This document shows, in pieces, positions 1 to 6,591 of a stretch of DNA of 11,349 bases. This stretch comes from Bdellovibrionales bacterium (lineage in GTDB: Bacteria > Bdellovibrionota > JAFGOL01), in contig JAKIZQ010000023.1 in assembly GCA_022707945.1 (NCBI GenBank), positions 1-11,349 on the forward strand. Direction: 5' to 3'. The notes beneath the pieces are model-generated. The model was given only the letters and a program-made list of their open reading frames with translations. It was not told where the DNA came from and did no database searches. Made by a program: the position numbers and the translations under genes. Each line of letters begins with the position of its first letter. Position 1 is the first letter of the stretch.

Positions 1-396
1 CTTATGATAAAAGGGATACTTAGGGTTATTTGCCCAAAAGAAGTGGCCTGTTCTCCTTCTTTTACTATAGTTAATGAATATTCTTGTGGAGAAAAAAGAG
101 TACTTCATGCAGATCTTTATAGGGTTTACGCAGTAGAGGAACTTTTTGGTACAGGTTTTTTAGAGGCTATGGATGATGAAAATAGCATGATGCTTGTTGA
201 GTGGGTGGACCATCTTCCAGATATGGAAGCAAAAATGGTTATTGTTGAAATAGAGCCTAATAATGATAATACAAGAAAGGTAAAAAGTTATGACAGAAAC
301 AGATCTTTTAATAATAGGAGGAGGACCAGCAGGTTATGTTGCTGCTATAAGGGCGGCACAGAATGGTCTAAAGGTAATCCTTGCAGAAGCGCATAA
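1..396 (+). CDS. tsaE: TsaE, tRNA t6A biosynthesis ATPase (3' part; start lies outside the window)
   Basis: TsaE is the small P-loop ATPase that works with TsaB and TsaD to make N6-threonylcarbamoyladenosine at A37 of ANN-decoding tRNAs. The window opens just after the expected Walker A motif: the first residues (LMIKGILR) match the helix that follows it. Next come the family signatures SPSFTIVNEY (residues 17-26 counted from the ATG at 4), HADLYRV (35-41), and LVEWVDHLP (64-72). The ATG at 4 is therefore an internal Met, and the gene begins upstream. The C-terminus is odd. The reading frame runs 107 nt into lpdA, and the last 35 or so residues (Arg- and Cys-rich) do not look like TsaE. One extra A in the five-A run at 282-286 would end the protein as ...RKVKKL at a TGA at 291-293, giving an ATGA overlap with lpdA. 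The identity is firm; the 3' end is uncertain. Confidence 0.85.
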   Translation, partial: LMIKGILRVICPKEVACSPSFTIVNEYSCGEKRVLHADLYRVYAVEELFGTGFLEAMDDENSMMLVEWVDHLPDMEAKMVIVEIEPNNDNTRKVKSYDRNRSFNNRRRTSRLCCCYKGGTEWSKGNPCRSA

Positions 397-1651
397 GGTG
401 GGTGGCACTTGTCTTAATATAGGGTGTATACCAACTAAATGTTTTTTGTCTTATTCTGAAAATATTTATTCTGCAAAAAAACCAAGAAAGGGTATAGATG
501 TAAAGGATTTTCTAATAAATAAGAGTGATATTTATGGAGAAAAAGACGCTGTGGTTAATAAGCTCACAGCAGGCATAGAACAACTTTTAAGATCATACGG
601 AGTTGAACTTAGAAAAGAAAAGGCGAGTTTTGTATCTCCTACAGAAGTTAAAGTGGGAGCTGATATCATTAAATTCAAGAATGCCATAATTGCTACAGGC
701 TCTAGGTCCATAATACCAAAAGCACTTTTTGTTGAAGGTTTTACTGTAGATAGTACTTATGTACTTAATAATCATGAACTGGGTAAAAAAGTTGTTATTG
801 TTGGTGGAGGTGTTATAGGTTGTGAGCTAGCGTTCGTACTTAATTCTATGGACGTAGAAGTTACAATTATAGAAAAATTAAAAGGTATCTTACCTACAGA
901 GGACAGGGATTGTGTAAGATATGTAGAAAATTCTTTAAAAAATAAAGGTGTAAAGATATTTACAGATACTTCTGTAGAAAAAATAGAGAAAGGTAAGTTA
1001 AGCTTGTCTAATGGTGATATTATAGAGGCTGATCTCTGTGTTGTTGCAATAGGCAGAGGCCCTAATACAGATGGTCTTGATCTAGAAAAAGCTGGCATAA
1101 AAACAGGTGATAAAGGACAAGTATTAGTGGATAAAGATTTTGGTACCAACGTAACAAATATTTATGCTGTGGGAGATGTAACAGGCTCTATACAGCTGGC
1201 ACATTATGCTTCTGCCTGTGCATTGAATGTTGTTTCAAAGATAACAAAAAAAGGCAAAGGTCCAAACCTTAACGTAGTTCCAAGAGTAACTTATTCAATA
1301 CCAGAACTTGCCAGTGTTGGTCTTACAGAAACCCAAATAAAAGAGCAGGGAATAGAATATAATATAGGAAGATTTTCTTATTCCGCCATGGGCAAGGCAA
1401 TAGCGATGGGAGAAACAGAGGGTTTTGTAAAAGTAATGACCGACAAAAATGATAAAATACTTGGAGCCTGTGTGGTGGGAAAAGATGCAGACAATTTAAT
1501 GATCCCATTTACTATGGCTATGGCTTTAAATTTAACTTGTGAACAGCTTACTGAGTTTATTTATCCACATCCAACGCTCTCAGAGATAATACTTGAGGCG
1601 TGTGAGGATGTGCATGGAAAAGCAATACATAAAGGAAGGAAAAGAAATTGA
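290..1651 (+). CDS. lpdA: Dihydrolipoyl dehydrogenase (E3)
   Basis: This is a cytoplasmic flavoprotein that reoxidises dihydrolipoamide with NAD+ as the E3 subunit of 2-oxoacid dehydrogenase complexes and/or the glycine cleavage system. The 453-residue length is slightly short of the usual 460-475. Visible motifs in order: FAD-binding GGGPAG (10-15); the redox disulfide in GGTCLNIGCIPTK (C41, C46); ATGSRS (135-140); NAD-binding GGGVIG (172-177) with the acidic E195 at the end of the second strand; the second FAD motif YAVGD (292-296); and the C-terminal interface motif HPTLSE with the catalytic H427 and E432. The start is supported by AGAAAGG at 274-280, about 9 nt before the ATG, and by the N-terminal flavin fold beginning at once. 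No E1, E2 or gcv genes are present here, so its complex cannot be named. The next gene's start overlaps its stop. Confidence 0.95.
   Translation: MTETDLLIIGGGPAGYVAAIRAAQNGLKVILAEAHKVGGTCLNIGCIPTKCFLSYSENIYSAKKPRKGIDVKDFLINKSDIYGEKDAVVNKLTAGIEQLLRSYGVELRKEKASFVSPTEVKVGADIIKFKNAIIATGSRSIIPKALFVEGFTVDSTYVLNNHELGKKVVIVGGGVIGCELAFVLNSMDVEVTIIEKLKGILPTEDRDCVRYVENSLKNKGVKIFTDTSVEKIEKGKLSLSNGDIIEADLCVVAIGRGPNTDGLDLEKAGIKTGDKGQVLVDKDFGTNVTNIYAVGDVTGSIQLAHYASACALNVVSKITKKGKGPNLNVVPRVTYSIPELASVGLTETQIKEQGIEYNIGRFSYSAMGKAIAMGETEGFVKVMTDKNDKILGACVVGKDADNLMIPFTMAMALNLTCEQLTEFIYPHPTLSEIILEACEDVHGKAIHKGRKRN
1634..1640 (+). promoter_or_regulatory. Shine-Dalgarno that fixes a TTG start
   Basis: GGAAGGA lies 7 nt before the TTG at 1648-1650, inside the last codons of lpdA. 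The TTG overlaps the lpdA stop as TTGA. This strong site justifies the non-ATG start of the downstream gene and suggests translational coupling. Confidence 0.75.
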
Positions 1652-2856
1652 GAACAGAACTAGTTAACACTTTATTGAAAGCTGGTATTGTAGATGAAAA
1701 AGCAGTTACAGCGGCGATGGAACATGAACATGGAACTTCTTTAGTAGAAAGGTTGCTTACTCTTGGTTATGGTAGTGAAGAGGATGTTCTTAAAGTTATA
1801 AAGAATAAATTAAAACTAGAAGTAGTTGGTAAAGAGGAACTCCTTAATGTAAATCCTGTCGTGATAAGAATGGTTCCAAAGGGGATTGTAGAAAGACATC
1901 ATTTTATGCCATTTCACGAGGATGGGACCAATATACACATAGCGATGTTCGATCCAACTCAGGATCCTTGTCTTAATGAAATATGCTTTTTCACACATTT
2001 AAGGGTGATTCCTTATGGAGTATTAGCCAGCGACTTGACCAAAGCTTTGAATAAATATTATGGTTTGTCTTTGCCAGAGTTTTTTAAACATAAAAAACCA
2101 GAGAGGATTCCAGGTGCAGAGAATTTTGCTCCACCGCCACCTCCGAATTTTCCTCTGCCTAATGAGAAACCATTATTGAAAAAAGAGACTTTACCAGAAC
2201 TAACACCGGTTACAGACCCTAATATTCCCCCTTTACCTACAATGGATTCAACTGACGATATAGGTGTATTTGATATGAGCTCTGAGCAAGAGGATTTTAG
2301 GGATATAAGTAATACCAATGTAAAAATTGATCTGCCAGATAGTATGCCTGAGTTTGAGGTAGTAGAGGATACAAAATTAAGTGAAAATAAAAGTTCTGCC
2401 TTTATACCAAAGGATGTGGATGTTTCCAGTATAGAAAAAGCTGATTCAAAAGACGCTATATTGAACGCTGTAATAGAGCAATTACAAAATGTTTCTGAAG
2501 CAGGTTTGATATTGTTCGTAAAAGACGATTATATGGTTGCTGTAAAGGGTTTTGGTGAGCATATGAATGGAGAAGTAGAGGATTACAAAGTTAGTCTTTC
2601 GGCACCTAATATGTTCCACTGGGTCTTTGAGAATAAAAAAGAGTTTTATGGTCAAGCTCAGAGTGGTTATCTTAATGATATGTTCTTTAAAAGGTTTGGA
2701 AGCTTTATACCAGAACACTTGGCTATAGTTCCTGTGAGTATAGAGAACGAAGTTTTTGCATCTATATATTGTCAGAGCCCAAGTTCCATAGAGGAAGTAA
2801 AAAAGATAGCTACTGCTATGGCCGTTTCTTTTGATAGGCTTTTAAATTCACTATGA
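1648..2856 (+). CDS. Protein with degenerate MshEN/GspE-N domain, Pro-rich linker and GAF-like C-domain
   Basis: Unnamed protein of 402 residues, with no signal peptide or membrane segment, so probably cytoplasmic. Residues 1-60 look like two helical repeats of the MshEN / T2SSE_N family (the N-domain of type II secretion and type IV pilus ATPases); the clearest part is KAGIVDEKAV (11-20). Residues 61-140 continue the GspE-N-like fold, with a strand-rich stretch ending in ALNKYYGL (133-140). A low-complexity linker follows (about 141-260), with five prolines in a row at 162-166 and many Asp/Glu later. Residues 265-400 resemble a small GAF-like domain found in delta-proteobacterial proteins (GLILFV, GFGEHM, LAIVPVSIEN, FASIYCQ). 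There is no Walker A, so it is not an ATPase. The Arg and Gly that usually contact c-di-GMP in MshEN (RLGxx) are replaced by ELV and SLV, so binding is doubtful. It starts at TTG, coupled to lpdA, and overlaps mtaB by ATGA. A signalling or motility adaptor role is inference only. Confidence 0.7.
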   Translation: MRTELVNTLLKAGIVDEKAVTAAMEHEHGTSLVERLLTLGYGSEEDVLKVIKNKLKLEVVGKEELLNVNPVVIRMVPKGIVERHHFMPFHEDGTNIHIAMFDPTQDPCLNEICFFTHLRVIPYGVLASDLTKALNKYYGLSLPEFFKHKKPERIPGAENFAPPPPPNFPLPNEKPLLKKETLPELTPVTDPNIPPLPTMDSTDDIGVFDMSSEQEDFRDISNTNVKIDLPDSMPEFEVVEDTKLSENKSSAFIPKDVDVSSIEKADSKDAILNAVIEQLQNVSEAGLILFVKDDYMVAVKGFGEHMNGEVEDYKVSLSAPNMFHWVFENKKEFYGQAQSGYLNDMFFKRFGSFIPEHLAIVPVSIENEVFASIYCQSPSSIEEVKKIATAMAVSFDRLLNSL

Positions 2857-4094
2857 TAAGTGTTTCTTTTCATACTTTTGGATGCAAATGTAATCTTTCA
2901 GACAGTAACGATATGGCGCTCCGTTTACTAGATAATGGGGCTTTTAATATTCTTGATTCAGAACTCAAGGCTGAAATACATATTATAAATACCTGTGCCG
3001 TAACAGCCTCTGCAGAGTCACAGGCAAGAAACCTTGTTCGTAAATTAGATAAAAACAACAAAGATTCGCTTATTATTGTTTCTGGATGTTCAAGAAGACG
3101 CGATAGAGATGTTTATGAAATACTTTTTAAGGAACTGTCTGCTAATAACAAATATCTAGCCTTTAACAATCTGGAACAGGATATTTTTTCTCAGATATCA
3201 AAACATCTTAATGTGGACGTCTTAAATAATAAGACAAATATCATTAGTAGTGTTTTTAGGACCAGGGCTTTTGTAAAGATACAGGATGGCTGTGAAAGTT
3301 TTTGTTCGTATTGCATAGTTCCATTTGTTAGAGGTAAAGAAAAAAGCAAAGGACAAGAACAGATAATAGATGAAATAAACAAACTTTACAGCGAAGGAAT
3401 AAAAGAGATAGTACTTACTGGTATAAACATAGCTTCTTATAAAAATGGATTAGAGAACCTATTAAAGATGATATTAAAAGATACAAAAATGCCAAGAATA
3501 AGGCTTTCGAGTTTAAGGCCTTCAAAGTTAAGTACTGAACTGCTAGAAATAATGACAGAAAAAAGGATATGCCCACATCTTCACATTTCTCTTCAAAGTG
3601 GCTCAGATAAGATCTTAAGACTTATGAACAGACATGATTACTCAAGTGCTGATTTTAAGGACTCATTAGAACGTTATTATTTGGCATTAAAGGTGCGTTC
3701 TTTGTTTGTTGCGGCAGATGTAATAGTTGGATTCCCAGAAGAAGATATAAACGATTTTAAGCGCACTTATGATGTGATTAACGATAGCCCAGTGAACAAA
3801 CTACATGTTTTTGTATTCAGCCCAAGACCCGGCACTAAAGCTTTAGAGATGAAAAATACAGTAGATATTATTGAGGCAAAGCAAAGGAGTGCAAAACTTT
3901 TAGAACTTTCTGATAAAAAATATTTTGCCTCACTTAAAAATATGGTGGGGAAAAAAGTAGAAGTGCTTTGGGAAGACGATACTAAAGGCCACAGTGATAA
4001 CTATTATCCAATATCAGGGCAGGGTATAAAGAACACCCTTGAAGACAGGACTGTTCTTTCTGCCGATCTAGAGAACAAAACCCTAATAGTATAG
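2853..4094 (+). CDS. mtaB: tRNA (N6-threonylcarbamoyladenosine(37)-C2) methylthiotransferase MtaB
   Basis: A radical-SAM methylthiotransferase that converts t6A37 of tRNA to ms2t6A. It has two 4Fe-4S clusters. The N-terminal MTTase domain supplies C11 (TFGC), C48 (INTCAVT) and C79 (SGCSRR). The radical SAM domain supplies CxxxCxxC at C147, C151 and C154. Further family blocks are LTGINIASY (188-196), LSSLRPS (218-224), HISLQSGSDKIL (244-255), VIVGFPEE (290-297) and FSPRPGT (322-328). A TRAM-like C-terminus starts near 364 (MVGKKVEVLW). The HxxLQSGSD and SPRPGT blocks fit MtaB better than MiaB or RimO. The 413-residue length is normal. A second Cys follows the first ligand (GCKCN, C13), where family members I recall have a hydrophobic residue. 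Its substrate is made by the TsaBDE pathway, and tsaE lies three genes upstream on the same strand, a functional link. ATGA overlap with the preceding gene. Confidence 0.92.
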   Translation: MISVSFHTFGCKCNLSDSNDMALRLLDNGAFNILDSELKAEIHIINTCAVTASAESQARNLVRKLDKNNKDSLIIVSGCSRRRDRDVYEILFKELSANNKYLAFNNLEQDIFSQISKHLNVDVLNNKTNIISSVFRTRAFVKIQDGCESFCSYCIVPFVRGKEKSKGQEQIIDEINKLYSEGIKEIVLTGINIASYKNGLENLLKMILKDTKMPRIRLSSLRPSKLSTELLEIMTEKRICPHLHISLQSGSDKILRLMNRHDYSSADFKDSLERYYLALKVRSLFVAADVIVGFPEEDINDFKRTYDVINDSPVNKLHVFVFSPRPGTKALEMKNTVDIIEAKQRSAKLLELSDKKYFASLKNMVGKKVEVLWEDDTKGHSDNYYPISGQGIKNTLEDRTVLSADLENKTLIV

Positions 4095-4095
4095 C

Positions 4096-4101
4096 TATAA
4101 T
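4096..4101 (+). promoter_or_regulatory. Possible -10 box (TATAAT) before the structured element
   Basis: A perfect TATAAT begins 1 nt after the mtaB stop. Initiation 6-7 nt downstream would start transcription near 4107-4108, inside the left arm of the inverted repeat. I see no convincing -35 at 16-18 nt spacing (it would lie around 4073-4078, GAACAA) and no extended -10 TG. In A+T-rich DNA this may be chance. Confidence 0.2.
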
Positions 4102-4115
4102 TACACATAGAAATA
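4102..4115 (+). repeat. 14-bp perfect inverted repeat, left arm
   Basis: TACACATAGAAATA; its exact reverse complement lies at 4239-4252. The outer dinucleotide of each arm is TA, so the pair can also be read as 12-bp terminal repeats flanked by a TA duplication, as in Tc1/mariner-IS630-type miniature elements. Only one copy is in this window. Confidence 0.8.
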
Positions 4116-4238
4116 TATTTTAGGACACGTTGTCCCTATGGAGCCTGATATCCATAGGGCAACTCAGGCTCTCACTCCATCTTAACCCTTCCTATTCGGT
4201 CGGCTTAAGCTGTCGCTCCGAGAGGGCCCTGTAAATAC

Positions 4239-4252
4239 TATTTCTATGTGTA
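4239..4252 (-). repeat. 14-bp perfect inverted repeat, right arm
   Basis: TATTTCTATGTGTA, the exact reverse complement of 4102-4115. It ends 9 nt beyond the stop codon of the converging phosphate-transporter gene, so it lies outside both coding regions. Confidence 0.8.
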
Positions 4253-4261
4253 TGTTATTGT

Positions 4262-5926
4262 CTAATCTGTTGGTCTTTCTGGTTCTAGATTATCGTAGCG
4301 TTTGTGTATCCTTAACACGCTGTAAAGTATCCTTCTAAGGTGGTAACTCATCCTTTGCATATTGTAGATAAGGTCCATTAGTATTATTCCGTTGTCGGCA
4401 CTAAGTTCGCCTTTTTTCATTTTTTCATTTATTTCTAGTATCTGTTCCTTGTACATGTCCTTTTCTGTACGTTTATTATTATTGAGGACATATTCTGCAA
4501 GGTCTACGTCATCTTCGTTGAAGGCTTTGTATACATTGTTGTATTCCTCTACCATGTGTTTTTGAAACTTATCTAAAGTTATGCAGGAATATGTATCAAG
4601 ATTAAGTTTTTCCAATTTTGAATATGAACTGTTATCTAAAATATTCTCTGTGTGGTCCGCTATTCTTTCAAAATCGTTTATTATCTCTCTGTAAGAGTTT
4701 AGTACCAAAGCCTGGTATCCCGAAAGCTCTGTTTTTGATATTTCCATTATAAAGTTGAAACTATTTATCTGCATCCTATCAACTTCTTTTTCCATCTCAT
4801 ATGCTCTATACATTTGCCCCATGTCTTTTATCGAGGCTGTCTTGAAAGAAATATCCAACATTTCTTTTATGATAGATCCCATTTTAGAAATGGCACTTCT
4901 TACAGAACTTATTGCAACAGTAGGTGTATCAAGAAGCTTGATATCAAATATTGGCGTTTCAGCCTTTTCATATTCTTTAACAGGGATTATTCCATTAAGC
5001 ATTTTTGCAAAAAGTTTTGTGAAAGGTATTAAAAGTATGGTAGCTACTATACTAGTAAGAGTATGCATGTTGGCTATCTGATGTACGAGGCTGGAACTTG
5101 AGTATTCTACTAGATAAACAAGTTGTCCTAGTAATATTATCGTTAATGTAGATTCTATTACGTTGAACATAAAATGTGCAAGTGCGGCTCTTTTTGCGTC
5201 TCTCTTTGCCGTAAAAGAAGCAAGGTATGCGGTTATACATGTACCAATCTTTGCTCCCAGTATTAACGGAACGGCACTAGTAAGATCATGTATCATCCCA
5301 CTTGAAGCTAACGCTATTACTATAGCAAGGGTTGCGCTACTTGAGTGAATAAGTGCCGCAAGGGTTGCGCTTACAAAGAAGGCGATGGTCATACCATACA
5401 GCGATCTTTGTGCTGACAAGCTCATAAATTCCCTAAAGAAAGCATATTCCTTGAGTGGAGTTACAGCGTCTTTCATTATCATTATGCCAAGGAATATTAT
5501 TGCAAATCCAAGTACTAGTTCGCCAAACATCTTTAAGGACCTTTTTTTTGCGAATAATTTTAGGATAGCTCCTAGTCCTATTGCTGGTATTACATATCTT
5601 TCAAGGCTAAAAGAGATGACTTGAACAGTTATAGTGCTACCAATGTTAGCACCAAATATTACGCCCATACTGTTAGAAAGACTTATGAGTCCAGCGTCTA
5701 TGAAGTTTATTAGAAAAACAAGCGTGGCACTGCTTGACTGCACCAAGGCGGTCATAAAAAATCCCATTATGGTGCTCATAAATACGTTCTTTGTGAGCTT
5801 TTCCAAAAGATTTCTGAACCTGAATGAGACAAAATTATGTAATGACTTTCCAGTTATATGGAAACCATACATGAAAAGTCCAAGTCCACCAAAGATACCT
5901 AGTATTACATTAATGCTAGTGCTCAT
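4262..5926 (-). CDS. Na+/phosphate cotransporter-like membrane protein with C-terminal PhoU-like domain
   Basis: Inner-membrane protein of the Na/Pi-cotransporter II (NptA/YjbB) family; family members move phosphate with sodium. Residues 1-310 hold about eight to nine hydrophobic segments arranged as the inverted repeat typical of the family. Repeat one has TALVQSSSATLVF (59-71) with GANIGSTIT (92-100). Repeat two has AALIHSSSATLAI (190-202) with GAKIGTCIT (224-232). The second signature begins with His rather than Gln. Residues 340-545 are a soluble helical PhoU-like domain, with KEVDRMQ (380-386), ERIADHTENI (420-429) and MQRMSYHLRR (523-532). The 554-residue length fits the bacterial transporter-PhoU fusion. 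The ATG overlaps the cmk stop as ATGA behind a weak purine-rich site (AAAGAAAG), so translation is probably coupled to cmk. Uptake versus export of phosphate cannot be decided from sequence; the E. coli homologue YjbB is reported as an exporter. Confidence 0.88.
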   Translation of the reverse strand: MSTSINVILGIFGGLGLFMYGFHITGKSLHNFVSFRFRNLLEKLTKNVFMSTIMGFFMTALVQSSSATLVFLINFIDAGLISLSNSMGVIFGANIGSTITVQVISFSLERYVIPAIGLGAILKLFAKKRSLKMFGELVLGFAIIFLGIMIMKDAVTPLKEYAFFREFMSLSAQRSLYGMTIAFFVSATLAALIHSSSATLAIVIALASSGMIHDLTSAVPLILGAKIGTCITAYLASFTAKRDAKRAALAHFMFNVIESTLTIILLGQLVYLVEYSSSSLVHQIANMHTLTSIVATILLIPFTKLFAKMLNGIIPVKEYEKAETPIFDIKLLDTPTVAISSVRSAISKMGSIIKEMLDISFKTASIKDMGQMYRAYEMEKEVDRMQINSFNFIMEISKTELSGYQALVLNSYREIINDFERIADHTENILDNSSYSKLEKLNLDTYSCITLDKFQKHMVEEYNNVYKAFNEDDVDLAEYVLNNNKRTEKDMYKEQILEINEKMKKGELSADNGIILMDLIYNMQRMSYHLRRILYSVLRIHKRYDNLEPERPTD

Positions 5927-6591
5927 GTTCTTTCTTTAACGATCTTTAAGATCTTCTCCTTTACTTGTTCAATATTAAGTCCGTCCGTGTCAATATGGAC
6001 TGCATCACTTGCCTTTTTTAATGGAGCAAGGGTTCTTTGTGAATCTTGTTTATCACGAGCGATGGTCTCTTTAAGTATGGTATCGTAATCAACTGTTATA
6101 CCTTTTGATACTAATTCTTCATAACGCCTTTTTGCCCTTGTGGCATCTGAGGCTGTTAAGAATATTTTTGCCTCTGCGTCTGGGAAAACCACGGTGCCAA
6201 TATCCCTACCGTCAAGGATAGCTCCTTTTTTACTTGTAGTTTTTGCAAGTCTTCTTTGCATTTCTAAAAGTGAGCTTCTTACTATGGGTAGAGCACTTAC
6301 CTTTGATGCGAGCATGGACATTTCTGGTGTCCTTATGGCTTCTGATATGTCTAGTTCTCCTAAAAAGACCTTATTAACCCCGTCAATAAATTCAAACTTT
6401 ATTGGCAGTGATGAGCAAAGTACTTTAAGTGCTTGTTCGTCATTAAGGTCTATTGCATCTTTTTTTACTGCAAAAGCGACACTTCTATATATAGCACCAG
6501 TATCTATGTAACTAAGGTCCAATTCTTTTGCGACAAGTTTTGAGATGGTACTTTTTCCCGTACCAGAGGCGCCATCTATGGCAATTATCAT
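5923..6591 (-). CDS. cmk: Cytidylate kinase
   Basis: Phosphorylates CMP and dCMP to the diphosphates with ATP in the cytoplasm, recycling CMP from RNA turnover and lipid synthesis. At 222 residues it is of normal length and complete. Motifs: Walker A GASGTGKST (7-15), with the first strand starting at residue 2; DTGAIYR (30-36), the CMP-site block; LDGRDIGTVVFPDAE (126-140); and the lid/arginine block RDKQDSQR (179-186) with R179, D183 and R186. The start ATG overlaps the hisC stop as ATGA, and its own stop overlaps the next gene in the same way, so hisC-cmk-transporter form one tightly coupled transcript. In many delta-proteobacteria aroA lies between hisC and cmk; it is absent here. Confidence 0.95.
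   Translation of the reverse strand: MIIAIDGASGTGKSTISKLVAKELDLSYIDTGAIYRSVAFAVKKDAIDLNDEQALKVLCSSLPIKFEFIDGVNKVFLGELDISEAIRTPEMSMLASKVSALPIVRSSLLEMQRRLAKTTSKKGAILDGRDIGTVVFPDAEAKIFLTASDATRAKRRYEELVSKGITVDYDTILKETIARDKQDSQRTLAPLKKASDAVHIDTDGLNIEQVKEKILKIVKERT

Larger units (their letters stand above)
4102..4252. ncRNA. Candidate structured RNA element between convergent genes, strand unknown
   Basis: This 151-nt stretch holds no gene but dense base-pairing. A perfect 14-bp closing stem pairs 4102-4115 with 4239-4252, and 4116-4122 can extend it with 4232-4237, allowing two bulges. Inside it, GTTG-t-CCCTATGGA (4129-4142) pairs with TCCATAGGGCAAC (4151-4163), 13 bp with one bulged T. CAGGCTCTC (4165-4173) pairs with GAGAG (4220-4224) plus CCTG (4228-4231), bulging three bases. 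These helices abut as a three-way junction with few unpaired bases. A minor hairpin (4201-4212) sits in the third arm. An alternative helix pairs GAGCCTGA (4141-4148) with TCAGGCTC (4164-4171). The core 4123-4231 has 61 G/C of 109 (56%), well above the neighbouring genes. It lies between two stop codons, so it could also serve as a bidirectional 3'-end structure, although neither strand has a T-tract. I could not match it to 6S, SRP, tmRNA, RNase P or a known riboswitch. Confidence 0.4.

Noticed and set aside
772..1149. 125-codon - strand ORF
   Set aside because: Antisense shadow of lpdA; Ser/Thr/Pro-rich composition is what the complement of this gene yields.
4123..4163. Ordinary intrinsic terminator
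   Set aside because: The hairpins are strong, but no run of T follows on the + strand, and the - strand side (AAAATATATTT) is weak. A 3'-end role remains possible but is not a standard terminator.
4190..4231. ykkC-type guanidine riboswitch
   Set aside because: CCGAGAGGG resembles part of the ykkC core, but the other conserved blocks are absent and no gene lies downstream of the element on either strand.
4102..4252. 6S, SRP, tmRNA or RNase P RNA
   Set aside because: The closing stem and length brought 6S RNA to mind, but the interior is a branched set of hairpins, not one long stem with a central bubble. No SRP GGAA-loop/asymmetric-loop signature was found, and tmRNA and RNase P RNA are far longer.
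4102..4252. Retron msr-msd
   Set aside because: Inverted repeats around a structured core suggested it, but there is no reverse transcriptase gene in the window.
4755..5939. Several + strand ORFs within 4755-5939
   Set aside because: They lie antisense to the phosphate-transporter gene, mirror its hydrophobic codons and have no family signatures.
6140..6511. 123-codon + strand ORF
   Set aside because: Antisense shadow of cmk, with no domain match or ribosome binding site.
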